A stretch of DNA of 64,000 nt from Corynebacterium pseudokroppenstedtii. GTDB taxonomy: Bacteria > Actinomycetota > Actinomycetes > Mycobacteriales > Mycobacteriaceae. The stretch spans positions 186,001 through 250,000 of the forward strand of contig NZ_JAEUWU010000002.1 in the NCBI RefSeq assembly GCF_019754945.1, given 5' to 3'. The notes beneath the pieces were generated by a model. The model saw only the letters and a list, made by a program, of their open reading frames with translations. It did no database searches and was not told where the DNA came from. A program made the translations under genes and the position numbers. Positions 47,816 to 57,442 of the stretch are shown here, piece by piece. Numbering within the stretch: position 1 is the first letter of the stretch; each line of letters starts with the position of its first letter.

Positions 47816-49312
47816 ATGACCACTGGAGCTGAGAAGGAGGGCCCGTCCTCGCGTGTATTCGTCGGGACGCGGCTCAAGCAGCTCCGCAAAGAACGGGAGT
47901 TAAGCCAAGCAACCCTTGCGCATACTCTCGGTCTCTCTGCCAGTTACGTCAACCAAATTGAAAATGACAGTCGCCCACTGACCTCGTCGGTTCTCCGGAA
48001 AATCACCCATGTTTTCGGAATCGACGAGGCTTTCTTTTCGCGCGAAGACGATTCCCGCCTGGTCGCCGAGGTTCACGACGTCACTCTGGACCGCGAGGTG
48101 TGCCCCACCAGCATTGATGTGCAAGAGGTGGCGGATCTCGTGCACACTCACCCGGAGCTTGCCCGCGCGCTGGTGGACATTCACCGCCGCTATCGCAATG
48201 TGTCGGACAAGTTGTCGCTGGTCACCGAGGAGCGGAACCGGTCGGATATGGAGGATTCGTCGACGGGGTCCGACGCACTCACGATGCCTCACGAAGAGGT
48301 TCGTGATTTCTTCTATGCGCGCCAAAATTACATTGATTCGCTTGATGTTGCGGCCGAGGAACTCGCCGGGACGCTGGGTCTGGGTGTGCCCAATATCAAC
48401 CACGTCGAAGACTGCGTCGCAACGCGGCTGACCTCAAAATATGGTGTCGAGGTTCGCTACATTTCGCACCTGGATAGCGCTGAGAATGGGCACCCGGATA
48501 CCGCCGAGCACATGGTCCAGCACCGCTTTTCCCCCGACACCGGCGTGCTCACTATCGACGCGCATCTCACATCGGGGCAGAAGGCTTTCCGGATGGCTAC
48601 GGAGCTTGCCTATTTAGAGGTGGGCGATCAGCTTCATTCTCTTGTCGACGAGGACCCGCGGTTTACGTCCGACGAATCCCGACAACTCGCGGTGCGGGGT
48701 GCGGCAACGTACTACGCGGCGGCCCTGGTGCTGCCGTACACGAATTTTCACGCTCAGGCTGAGCGCGCCGGATATGACATCGAGTACTTGTCGACGGCCT
48801 ACGGCATGGGCTACGAGACAATTTGCCACCGCTTATCGACCCTGCAGCGCCCGAAGCTGCGGGGAATACCGTGGACTTTTGTTCGCGTGGATCGCGCGGG
48901 GAATGTGTCCAAGCGGCAGTCGGCGACGGGGTTTCATTTCACGCATTCCGGTGGCACCTGCCCACTGTGGAATGTGTACGAAACGTTCTCCTACCCGGGG
49001 AAAGTGATGCGCCAACTAGCGCAGATGCCGGATGGGCGGACATATATGTGGGTGGCGCGGACGGTGAAACATTACCGACGACGGTTCGGCCAGCCGGGAA
49101 AAGTGTTCGCCATTGGCCTGGGGTGCGAAGCGCGTCATGCGGAACGCACGGTGTATGCCGAGGGGTTGGACCTTTCGGACCTGGCGGCGGCGACGCCGAT
49201 CGGGCCGGGGTGTCGAGTGTGCAGCCGTACCGAGTGTCCTCAACGCGCATTTCCGTCGATTCTTCATGACATACGGATTAATACGCATAGTTCGTCAGTC
49301 AACCCGTATTAG
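47816..49312 (+). CDS. ramB: Acetate-metabolism repressor RamB
   Basis: The 498-residue transcription factor has an N-terminal Xre-type HTH (RLKQLRKERELSQATLAHTL...SASYVNQIEN, residues about 18-55) and a central IrrE/DUF955-like region. A C-terminal DUF2083-type domain contains GIPWTFVRVDRAGNVSKRQS and the Cys-rich ends CPLWNVYETFSYPGK and GPGCRVCSRTECPQRAFP. RamB represses aceA and aceB when acetate is absent. It lies 64 bases after aceA, the M. tuberculosis arrangement, so it may feed back on its own neighbourhood. No ribosome-binding site precedes the ATG; the mRNA may be leaderless. Confidence 0.94.
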   Translation: MTTGAEKEGPSSRVFVGTRLKQLRKERELSQATLAHTLGLSASYVNQIENDSRPLTSSVLRKITHVFGIDEAFFSREDDSRLVAEVHDVTLDREVCPTSIDVQEVADLVHTHPELARALVDIHRRYRNVSDKLSLVTEERNRSDMEDSSTGSDALTMPHEEVRDFFYARQNYIDSLDVAAEELAGTLGLGVPNINHVEDCVATRLTSKYGVEVRYISHLDSAENGHPDTAEHMVQHRFSPDTGVLTIDAHLTSGQKAFRMATELAYLEVGDQLHSLVDEDPRFTSDESRQLAVRGAATYYAAALVLPYTNFHAQAERAGYDIEYLSTAYGMGYETICHRLSTLQRPKLRGIPWTFVRVDRAGNVSKRQSATGFHFTHSGGTCPLWNVYETFSYPGKVMRQLAQMPDGRTYMWVARTVKHYRRRFGQPGKVFAIGLGCEARHAERTVYAEGLDLSDLAAATPIGPGCRVCSRTECPQRAFPSILHDIRINTHSSSVNPY

Positions 49313-49440
49313 CGCGAAGTGTCTGCCAGGCGACGATTTCCATGTCGATGAGTGATATGTCACGTCAGGAATAGTCGGCCATTGTCATGGGTTGGAACCA
49401 GGGACGCCACCACGTAATATGTGCGTCGGTTATAAATAGA

Positions 49441-49452
49441 CAGACCAGTCTG
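49441..49452. promoter_or_regulatory. TetR-type operator candidate before the symporter gene
   Basis: CAGAC-CA-GTCTG is a perfect 12-bp hyphenated palindrome within ATAGACAGACCAGTCTGC, immediately after a TATAAATA promoter-like element. The form is that of TetR-family operators. The rest of 49313-49524 shows nothing more. Confidence 0.45.
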
Positions 49453-49524
49453 CACGGGCTCCGGCTTGACCAGCCATGACACCTCCCGCCGCCCCGCACG
49501 CAGGTCCCACAGCGAAGGAAACAC

Positions 49525-50961
49525 ATGGCCGATTCAGCTGACACGAAACTCGACACACAACTCGACAACGACGCCGAACGCAACACCAACGTCGAGAAGA
49601 AGAAGCTCCTCCCCGGGTGGATGACGGGGTTCGGCGCGCAAGTGATCGCCGGCCTCATTATTGGCCTGATCCTCGGTTTTATCGCGCGCGCCCAAAGCAA
49701 CGGGCTCGGCGGCGACAAGGAAGGATGGCTGGGCGGGCTGCTCGACGGCGTCGGCACTGCCTATGTGCAGCTTCTGAAAGTGATGATCCCGCCGCTGGTC
49801 GTCACCGCGGTCATTACCTCCGTGGCAAACCTACGGAAAGTGACCAACGCGGCGCGGCTCGCGATCAGCACACTCGTGTGGTTCGCGATCACCGCTTTCT
49901 TCTCCGTACTCACCGGAATTATTGTGGCGCTGGTTATGAAGCCCGGTGAAGGTACCAGTATCGACGCCTCCACCGCCGCGGATCCGTCGCATACCGGCAG
50001 CTGGCTGGCCTTCATCGAGGGGATCGTTCCGTCGAATATCTTGGGCCTGGGCGCATCAACCGCATCGAGTGGCGATGGCATTGACCTGTCCTTCAATGTG
50101 CTCCAACTACTGGTCATTTCGCTGGCCATCGGCATTGCAGCCGTGAAAACTGGCCACGCGGCGAAGCCCTTCCTGCGGTTTAATGAGTCCGTCCTCAAGA
50201 TTGTTCAAACCGTGCTGTGGTGGATCATCCGACTGGCGCCGATCGGCACGGCCGCGCTGATCGGGCACGCCGTGTCGAACTACGGCTGGGACGCACTCGG
50301 TTCGCTGGGCAAATTTGTGCTGGCTATTTATGTCGGCCTGGCCATTGTGCTGGGCATTATCTACCCCACTGTGCTCGCCACGAACGGTCTTTCCGTGTCG
50401 GGCTTCTACCGCCGCGTCTGGCCTGTGACCAGCTTGGGCTTCGTCACGCGCTCGTCGATGGGGGTTATGCCCGTTACCCAGCGCGTCACTGAGCAGCGCA
50501 TGGGTGTGCCGTCGGAGTACGCGTCCTTCGCTATCCCGCTGGGTGCGACCACCAAAATGGACGGGTGCGCATCCGTCTACCCCGCGGTGGCCGCGATTTT
50601 CGTCGCCCAGTTCTATGGCACTCCGCTGAACTTCACTGATTACCTGCTGATCATTTTCGTCTCGGTTATTGGTTCCGCGGCGACGGCTGGTACGACCGGT
50701 GCGACGGTCATGTTGACATTGACATTATCGACGCTGGGTCTCCCGCTCTCCGGCGTCGGCCTGCTGCTGGCTATCGAGCCGATTATCGACATGGGACGCA
50801 CGGCTGTGAATGTGACTGGACAGTCCCTGGCCACGACGGTGGTGGCGAAGCGCGCCGGGATTTTGGACACGGCGACGTGGGACGCTGGCGAGCATGACTG
50901 GGAGGAAGTCCAGAAATCCGAAACGGGTGAGGAAGCCCTCGCAGGTTCACGCGCCGTATAA
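49525..50961 (+). CDS. Dicarboxylate/amino-acid:cation symporter (DAACS family)
   Basis: The 478-residue membrane protein has eight transmembrane segments and the family's cytoplasmic/hairpin signatures. These include TRSSMGVMPVTQRV (the SSS-type loop), PLGATTKMDGCASVYPAVAA and the C-terminal GGVGLLLAIEPIIDMGRTAVNVTG-like stretch (here LPLSGVGLLLAIEPIIDMGR). The 40-residue hydrophilic N-terminus is longer than usual. It imports C4-dicarboxylates or glutamate/aspartate with protons or sodium. Substrate is not decided by the sequence. The neighbourhood with ramB/aceA is consistent with uptake of C4 acids. Confidence 0.9.
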   Translation: MADSADTKLDTQLDNDAERNTNVEKKKLLPGWMTGFGAQVIAGLIIGLILGFIARAQSNGLGGDKEGWLGGLLDGVGTAYVQLLKVMIPPLVVTAVITSVANLRKVTNAARLAISTLVWFAITAFFSVLTGIIVALVMKPGEGTSIDASTAADPSHTGSWLAFIEGIVPSNILGLGASTASSGDGIDLSFNVLQLLVISLAIGIAAVKTGHAAKPFLRFNESVLKIVQTVLWWIIRLAPIGTAALIGHAVSNYGWDALGSLGKFVLAIYVGLAIVLGIIYPTVLATNGLSVSGFYRRVWPVTSLGFVTRSSMGVMPVTQRVTEQRMGVPSEYASFAIPLGATTKMDGCASVYPAVAAIFVAQFYGTPLNFTDYLLIIFVSVIGSAATAGTTGATVMLTLTLSTLGLPLSGVGLLLAIEPIIDMGRTAVNVTGQSLATTVVAKRAGILDTATWDAGEHDWEEVQKSETGEEALAGSRAV

Positions 50962-51021
50962 TTCGGCGTGACTTAAGCTGAGGCTTCGGCTTCGGGCGAT
51001 TTTCGGGTGGAGGGAGTGCCC

Positions 51022-52539
51022 ATGACTCAAGCGTTTGTTGTGGGCAGCGGCCCGAATGGACTCGTGGCGGCGGTCACTCTTGCACGCGCTGGGTATGCCG
51101 TCACTGTCGTCGAGGCTCAGAGCACTGTCGGCGGGGGTGTCCGTTCCGCCGAACTGACCGTGCCCGGACTTATCCACGATCACTGCGCGGCGATCCACCC
51201 GCTCGCGATGGAGAATCCACTCCTTCGGTCTTTGAACAGCGACGATGGTGTGGGCTTGGAGTGGTTATGGCCGCGGGTGCAATGTGCGCACCCGCTTTTT
51301 CGTGGCGCACGGGGCGGAGCCGCGCTATATCGCGATGTCCACGCCACGGCCCAACAGTTTCCCACTGCACACGATCGGTTTTGGTGGGAACGTCTTTTTC
51401 GCCCTCTGGCCAGCAATTTCACAAAGCTTGCGTCGGATATTCTTCAGCCACCGTTACGGCTAGCCCAGCGCCAAACAGACGGACACAGATGGGGAGATCT
51501 TCTCCAATTCGGCGTGCTCGCAGGTCTCCCCGCCGCGGCCACGTCCCGGTTATTGCTGTCCGCGGAGGCCCGCGCACTCTTCGCCGGGGTCGCTGCACAC
51601 GCCTTTCGGCCGTTGACGAGCACCGGCTCCTCAGCCGTCGGGATGATGCTCACCACCGCCGCACATGCTAGCGGCTGGCCCTTCGCCAAGGGTGGTTCAC
51701 AAAACATCACGAACGCCCTTGTTCACGCACTGGAACAATCCGGCGGGCGCATCGCAACCGACAGCCCTATCCGATCTTTGGACGACCTTCCTGCCAGCAC
51801 AAACGACATCATCATGCTGGACACAACACCTCAGGCCGCTCTGGGCATCATCGACGCGAGCCGACGCCCGCCGCACGTGCCCGCGCATGTTCGCGCTGCT
51901 CTCTCGCGGTACAAGTACGGGCCGGGCGTTGCCGTCGTGAATTTCGCCATCGACGGAGAGATTCCGTGGACATACCAGCCGGCACGCGAGGCGGGAAGTG
52001 TACATCTGGGTGGTTCGGTGCGCGATATTCACGCCGCTGAGCGGGAAATCAACCGCGGTCGCCTGCCAGAGCGACCTTTCGTGTTGGTCACCCAACAGTA
52101 CGTTGTCGATCCGTCGCGGAGCAGGGGAAACCTCCACCCCATCGACGCCTATGCGCACGTACCCGCGGGATACGTAGGAAATCGCTCCGCGATACGCGGT
52201 AGCTCCGAGCAGCGCCACGAGTCCGCGTTATGCGCTTCTATCGAGAACTGTATTGAGCAGTACGCACCGGGCTTCCGCGAGAGAATCGTCGCTAAGAAAA
52301 TCAGAACTCCCGCGGATGTTGAGCATGACAATGCCAATTTTGTGGGTGGCAACATCACGACCGGGGCGAACACGCTCGGCGGGTTGCTGGGCAGGCCGCG
52401 ATTGTCGACGAACCCCTACGCGGTCACTGGCCGAAGTGATGGGCCGCAGGTGTACCTGTGTTCGGCGGTGACGCCTCCCGGTGCGGGGGCACACGGGTTG
52501 TGCGGCTTTTACGCTGCTCAGGCAGCGCTTTCACGGTAA
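51022..52539 (+). CDS. FAD-dependent oxidoreductase, phytoene-desaturase-like
   Basis: The protein has 505 residues. A dinucleotide-binding motif (FVVGSGPNGLVAAVTLARAG) opens it and an arginine fingerprint follows in STVGGGVRSAELTVPG. The C-terminal FAD motif is in GRSDGPQVYLCSAVTPPGAG. This is the CrtI/Rossmann NAD(P)/FAD-dependent family seen widely in actinobacteria. No carotenoid genes are nearby, so a carotenoid role is not supported. Start 51022 has GGAGGGAG five bases upstream; a GTG at 51007 is embedded in that signal. Confidence 0.85.
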   Translation: MTQAFVVGSGPNGLVAAVTLARAGYAVTVVEAQSTVGGGVRSAELTVPGLIHDHCAAIHPLAMENPLLRSLNSDDGVGLEWLWPRVQCAHPLFRGARGGAALYRDVHATAQQFPTAHDRFWWERLFRPLASNFTKLASDILQPPLRLAQRQTDGHRWGDLLQFGVLAGLPAAATSRLLLSAEARALFAGVAAHAFRPLTSTGSSAVGMMLTTAAHASGWPFAKGGSQNITNALVHALEQSGGRIATDSPIRSLDDLPASTNDIIMLDTTPQAALGIIDASRRPPHVPAHVRAALSRYKYGPGVAVVNFAIDGEIPWTYQPAREAGSVHLGGSVRDIHAAEREINRGRLPERPFVLVTQQYVVDPSRSRGNLHPIDAYAHVPAGYVGNRSAIRGSSEQRHESALCASIENCIEQYAPGFRERIVAKKIRTPADVEHDNANFVGGNITTGANTLGGLLGRPRLSTNPYAVTGRSDGPQVYLCSAVTPPGAGAHGLCGFYAAQAALSR

Positions 52540-52611
52540 GACCTGCGCTAACCGGCAAAGGCAACACGGCGTAAGCCGCGAGGGTCAGCGCAACCCCGCA
52601 CTACGCTACCT

Positions 52612-53389
52612 TCACCCGAAGTTCGCGAAGTCCACGCTCAACCAGGCCTCACGCATGTCATGGCGTGGATCGTTCACGGTCGTTTCGCCGTCACCGCCGA
52701 AAATGTGCGTTGATCGGTTGTCGGCGTAGGGGGTGAAGCCGGGGTTTCCGTCGTGAATGAAGTCCCGCCAGCGACGCTGCATTGCTGCCGTCGTTTGTTT
52801 GATGCGGTCGAGCCCGCCGGACGTGAACGCTTTCGATGCCATTCCGGCGTCGTACCGGCCGAAGAGGAGCGGGAGGTCCCAGGTGTGCGTCGCTCCGAGT
52901 CCGAGTGCTTTGAAGAACGGAGTGGAGGCGTCGAGGCGGTACATCCACACATTGCTGGGCGACCACTGCTCGGCCAGCGCGATACACGGACCCCAGAACA
53001 CGGCGTCGCCAAAGAGCTCTGCGCACTCGGTGCGTGAGCGGCCATTGCGGTACATGTCGCGGAACACCTCGGTGGCGTTCGGGCCGATGGATTCCGCAAA
53101 AATCTGGGCGTGGCGGCGTTGCGTCGCCGTCGAGGCTTTCCTAAGCCGCATGAAGTAGTATTCATGGCTCACTGTTCCGATCAGCAGCGGAACTTTTCCG
53201 GCAACCCCGGGGGCGTCGGGCGTGATTTCGAGTGGGTGGCGCGGCATAGGGAATGCCGCGGAAGGCAGCCACGCCCGTTTCCGCATGGCCAACGACCGGC
53301 CCGGTGGTGGTATTCACGGTCCAGCTATCGCGAAATGACCGTTTATGCGGTGAAGCTAGATAAGAAGAATCGTTAACAGGAATTGACAC
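52612..53389 (-). pseudogene. Type-B carboxylesterase with internal deletion
   Basis: The left-over N-terminus (SFRDSWTVNTTTGPVVGHAE and AAFRGIPYAAPP) joins, in another frame, a C-terminus that begins MPRHPLEITPDAP. It continues VPLLIGTVSHEYYFMRL and GATHTWDLPLLFGRYDAGM. Compared with the complete copy just upstream (53441-55123), about 330 codons are missing, including the catalytic Ser region. The junction is near 53245. The Glu (HEYYF) and His (GATHTWD) of the triad are kept. It cannot be an active esterase. Confidence 0.85.
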
Positions 53390-53440
53390 ATTGATAATTA
53401 TAGTAAGTGCAGCGAACTAAAGATTTCTTATTTGGCGAAA

Positions 53441-55123
53441 TTAATTCGTTAGATCAACGTCTGACCATGCCCGACGTAGTTCACCCGACGGATCTTCCGC
53501 TGTATGCTCGCCCGCATTAAAAATCTGAGTAGCAAAGCCGTCACTAAATGGCGGAAATTCTGGATTACCGGAATGAATAAAATTCTTCCACCGACTTTGC
53601 ATCACGGCGCTTGTTGCCCGCATCTGATCGTGGCCGCCCAAATACAGCGCATCGGGCCCTTTGCCGGAATCGTAGCGCTCAAATAAGAGGGGTAGGTCGA
53701 GGGCGTGCGTGGCACCCAGCCCGGACAACCGGAGCGACGGCGTCAACATATCGAGCCGATACATCCAGGCTTTCCCCTGTGGCCACCGGGACGCTAATTG
53801 CAGTGAGGACGCCAAGAACAAGGCGTCGCCGGCGAACCTTCCGCACTCGGCGCGGGTCCGGCCCCCGCGGTAGAACTCTGCCAAGATATCCGGGGCGTCC
53901 CCGCCGATGGATTGGGCCAGCCGACGAATACGCGCGCGTTGGGCGCGGGTGGACATGCGCTCCCACCGCATGACCAGGTATTCATCGGCATTCGTCCCGA
54001 TCAAGAGCGGGATGTTCGCCGCCGGTGTGCCGTCGTCGGTGGGTGCTTTTCGACGTTCGTCGTGTGGTTCTTGCGACGACGGTTGGGGAACAGCCAGAGG
54101 ATGCCGAGTCATCAGGTCCCCGTCGATAGTGGGCGCGAAAGGACCGGAAAACTCGAGGTACTCGTCGTTAATGACATTCAGACGTTCGGTCAGGTGCGCG
54201 AGTTCCATGGCAGGGATGCCGTTGAGGCCCGGATTTTCGGCCCGCGCACGGTCTGCCCACCGGCCGGCGGCTGCGGGCGAATGGACCATCGCGACGGGCG
54301 GGGATTGCGCGATGGCTCCGGCGATGACCCCGCGGAGTTCCGGGAGGGCGATCAGCGCGGTCACCATGGCGCCGCCGGAGGACTCGCCCATGATCGTGAT
54401 GCGCGCGGGGTCGCCGCCGAAGGCTTCGGCATTATCGTGAACCCACCGCACCGCCGTGACCAGGTCTGATAAGCCGGGGTTAGAGTCTGCCCTGGTCGCG
54501 GACTTCGTACTGACGGTGCCGGCACTTCCGTCTGCTCCGGTATGCGCTGTATTGTCGGCTTTCGCAATGTCGGCCGTGTAATTGAGCGACAGCTGCCCCA
54601 GGATTCCCACACGATAATTGACCGCGACGACCACCGCGTCCATGGCTTGCGCGAAATACTGGCCGGTCAGCAACGGTTCGTTGGCAGAGCCGTGCACATT
54701 GGATCCGCCGTGGAAGTACACGACGATGGGCCGTCGAGCATTCCGATTAATCATGTGCGGTCGGCGTTGGTCCGAGCGACCGTCACCCGTCCGAGCAGCC
54801 GTGTTCGGGACAACAACGTTGAGCCACAGGCAGTCTTCCGAGCCCACCCACCCGACGGACTTGTTGCGGTACTGAGCGCAATAGTCGCCGGGATGGTCCG
54901 CGATCAGCGGTTCTGTCCATGGTTCCACCGGTTGAGCACGCCGGAATCGCAGCTCCCCGCGCGGCGGTTGCGCGTACGGTATTCCGCGGAAAGCGACGAC
55001 GCCTGTCTCGGCATGCCCTTTGATCGGGCCGGTGGTGGTCTCAACAATCCAGGCGTCGCGGAAGCTGTGGTTGCGGCGCGAGGCGGTGCGAGCGTGTGTG
55101 TCAGCGTTCATGGCTCCGGTCAT
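53441..55123 (-). CDS. Type-B carboxylesterase
   Basis: The protein has about 560 residues. The nucleophile is in TIMGESSGGAMVTALIALPE, the Glu in LIGTNADEYLVMRW and the His in GLGATHALDLPLLFERYDSG; the oxyanion hole is in VVYFHGGSNVHG. The substrates are carboxylic esters. No signal peptide is seen. The start near 55123 (or 55111) clears the end of the upstream flavoprotein gene at 55183. A frame extends to 55357 but would overlap that gene. The second, deleted, copy lies just beyond its 3' end, so the pair arose by duplication. Confidence 0.9.
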   Translation of the reverse strand: MTGAMNADTHARTASRRNHSFRDAWIVETTTGPIKGHAETGVVAFRGIPYAQPPRGELRFRRAQPVEPWTEPLIADHPGDYCAQYRNKSVGWVGSEDCLWLNVVVPNTAARTGDGRSDQRRPHMINRNARRPIVVYFHGGSNVHGSANEPLLTGQYFAQAMDAVVVAVNYRVGILGQLSLNYTADIAKADNTAHTGADGSAGTVSTKSATRADSNPGLSDLVTAVRWVHDNAEAFGGDPARITIMGESSGGAMVTALIALPELRGVIAGAIAQSPPVAMVHSPAAAGRWADRARAENPGLNGIPAMELAHLTERLNVINDEYLEFSGPFAPTIDGDLMTRHPLAVPQPSSQEPHDERRKAPTDDGTPAANIPLLIGTNADEYLVMRWERMSTRAQRARIRRLAQSIGGDAPDILAEFYRGGRTRAECGRFAGDALFLASSLQLASRWPQGKAWMYRLDMLTPSLRLSGLGATHALDLPLLFERYDSGKGPDALYLGGHDQMRATSAVMQSRWKNFIHSGNPEFPPFSDGFATQIFNAGEHTAEDPSGELRRAWSDVDLTN

Positions 55124-55182
55124 GGTGTGGGCCAGTGTAGAGGAAGTGTGGCCAATGATGTCGAGACTGATTGCCGACGACG

Positions 55183-57396
55183 CTACCCACGCGCGATGCC
55201 GAGCGCGCTTGCCGCTGCCGCGTCCGTTTCCTGCAGCATGAGCGGATCGGTGCCCGGCATCGGCGAAATGGTGGTATCCGCCCGCATCTCTTGCAGCGGA
55301 ATGCCCAGCATGTGGACGCGCGGATCGGTGGTGCCGTTGGGATGGATGACCCGGCATGTCTCCATGTCGACTTCGGGCGCGCGAGTCGGGGTGGGGTGGG
55401 TCTTGGCGCTGTCCTCACGGTTCGCACTGCCGTCGCCACGTGTTGCTTCACTCTCATGCGGTGTATGCAGCGCAAATGGCCTCATTCTTCCCGACGCCAC
55501 CAGTGCTCGCGTCAGCGGATCGGTACTCCTATTGACGTTCGGTTTGTGCTGCCACGCGTCGATCAGCGTCGTTGAGTACATCGGGTGCGCACCGGTGGTC
55601 GGCGAAGTCAGCACGAACTGCGGTTCGTCGCCGTGGTCCGTGGTGACGCCCACGATCGGATCTGCGCCCGCGAAAACAACCAGGCCAGCGTCGATAAGAG
55701 CGATGAGCTCCGCGGTACGGAACGCGGGAGGCCCGGAGCCGACGGTGGCGCCGATCCGCACGAATTCGGCGTAGTCCCCTCTGCGTGACTCGGGCGTGAA
55801 TTTTCCTGGCTCGTCAGCGATGGCGACGGTTTTGCGCGCGACTCCAATGACCTGCAACCCCGCTTTGACCGCGGATTCCCGGCCCCGGCGCGCTTCGGCC
55901 AGGTCATTCTTCAACGCCTCTTTGACCGCCGCGGTAAGAGCGCGGATGGCAGATTCGGCGTCTGTCGTGTCTGGATTTGTCTCCTCCGGCAGCTCGGCCG
56001 TGATCCTAGACATCGGATCGGCGTAATAGGGCAGGTCAAAGCGGTCCGCGGGGGCGACCAGCTCGTCGAGCCGTGGATCATTGTGAAGCGACCACGGGTC
56101 TGCGGCTGGGTCGTCGATAATGCGGAGAACCCGACGAAGTGCCTCGTCGGAGTCGCAGAGAAGGACGCGATAGTAGGCAGCTTGTGCGTCGCGCAGGATC
56201 GCCGGCCAGAGGGTTGTGGAGAAATCGATGCTGCCCGCTGGCGGATCACTGGGGAGCGCCTGGACCGCGGACTTCAGCCGAGGCATCGGGGCTGCTGGCG
56301 GGAGCGACCCAAACACGGGTTTCGGCTGGTAGGGGTAGCCGTGGTGGGACGTCACGATGAGCCGCGGTTCCCGGCCGGAGGGGTTATAGGTCAGGTCAAA
56401 CGGGGAGGGCGACGTGCGCTGGAACTCCCCGCCGCGGTCGATGGTCAGCCTGGCCATGAGGTCAAAGAAGCCCATGCCCAGTCCTCGCACGATGACATCG
56501 GGGCGGTGTGGTTGTGGTTCATCCTGCGCCGAGTCAGTGGTGTCGTGCCCACCAGCAACAAGTTCAAGGTCCTGGTCAGCGGGGTGCCCGGGGTGGATCC
56601 AGGTCAGGTTCGGGTGCGCGTCAACACTCGCGGCCAGCACCGATTCGGCGGTGTTCGCGGTGGTGTCCGTCCACCCGAGCGCCAAAATGGTGGCGTCGGC
56701 GTCGATGGATGTTCCGTCGGAAAGCGTGATGGTGTCCTGAGAACTCTGCTGCCCAGCGTGTGCTTCTTGCTTGCCGACGGGACCATCCGCGCCTTCGTGT
56801 CCATCCGTGCCAGCGTCGCTAGGCCGAATATCGACAGCGCGGGCCTTGTGAATATGCACGGTAACGCCGGGAATTGCCTTCAGTCGGTCCACGGCGATGT
56901 CGAATACCCACCGCAGGTAATGCCCATATAACGCGCGCAAGGGGTGCGATTCAGGACGCGTTTGACGGATTTCTGCCTCGTATTCCGCCGGCATGGTGGG
57001 CGGGAATTCGCGGAACAGCTCCGTCTTCTTACGCGCTCGGGAGGGATCGGAATCCGTAGGACGTGGCTGCAGGTTCTCCCCACGGAGCAATTGAAACCAC
57101 TCGTAGAGAGTCGGCCCTTCCAGGACGGGGCCACGCACAGTCGATCCCGGCTCGGTGAAGAGCGTCACCGCGTCTGCCAGCGTGTTCATGCATAGCGTGG
57201 ATGATTGGTCGGTCCGCCACACGCGGCCCGCGCCGGGTTCGACGTCGTCAATAAGGTGAATAGCGACGTTGCCAGCGGAGGTCACGGGCTTGTCACCGGC
57301 TGACGCCTGATCTGCCGAGTCTCGCAAGAAACTACCGAGGCGCTCCAAGACCGAGATCCCGCGTGGTCCGCCGCCAACAATCGCTATCGTTCGCAT
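55183..57396 (-). CDS. Large FAD/NAD(P)-binding protein
   Basis: The 737-residue protein starts MRTIAIVGGGPRGISVLERL, a Rossmann FAD motif of the NAD_binding_9 type. VILALGWTDT-like (TILALGWTDTTAN) and VRGLGMGFFDLMARLT are further nucleotide-binding sites. LMLQETDAAAASALGIARG ends the chain. It resembles actinobacterial FAD/NAD(P)-binding proteins of unknown substrate. Long Asp/His-containing insertions occur near residue 215. It lies 59 bases before the carboxylesterase gene, so they may be cotranscribed. An in-frame extension to 57453 would overlap the next gene. Confidence 0.8.
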   Translation of the reverse strand: MRTIAIVGGGPRGISVLERLGSFLRDSADQASAGDKPVTSAGNVAIHLIDDVEPGAGRVWRTDQSSTLCMNTLADAVTLFTEPGSTVRGPVLEGPTLYEWFQLLRGENLQPRPTDSDPSRARKKTELFREFPPTMPAEYEAEIRQTRPESHPLRALYGHYLRWVFDIAVDRLKAIPGVTVHIHKARAVDIRPSDAGTDGHEGADGPVGKQEAHAGQQSSQDTITLSDGTSIDADATILALGWTDTTANTAESVLAASVDAHPNLTWIHPGHPADQDLELVAGGHDTTDSAQDEPQPHRPDVIVRGLGMGFFDLMARLTIDRGGEFQRTSPSPFDLTYNPSGREPRLIVTSHHGYPYQPKPVFGSLPPAAPMPRLKSAVQALPSDPPAGSIDFSTTLWPAILRDAQAAYYRVLLCDSDEALRRVLRIIDDPAADPWSLHNDPRLDELVAPADRFDLPYYADPMSRITAELPEETNPDTTDAESAIRALTAAVKEALKNDLAEARRGRESAVKAGLQVIGVARKTVAIADEPGKFTPESRRGDYAEFVRIGATVGSGPPAFRTAELIALIDAGLVVFAGADPIVGVTTDHGDEPQFVLTSPTTGAHPMYSTTLIDAWQHKPNVNRSTDPLTRALVASGRMRPFALHTPHESEATRGDGSANREDSAKTHPTPTRAPEVDMETCRVIHPNGTTDPRVHMLGIPLQEMRADTTISPMPGTDPLMLQETDAAAASALGIARG

Positions 57397-57442
57397 AGTG
57401 CCACGGTAGCGCCCGGCCCTCAGCGAGAAAAGACAGGGCTGT

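Noticed and set aside
54542..55774. 410-codon plus-strand frame across the carboxylesterase and flavoprotein genes
   Set aside because: It crosses two real genes on the other strand and has no recognisable content.
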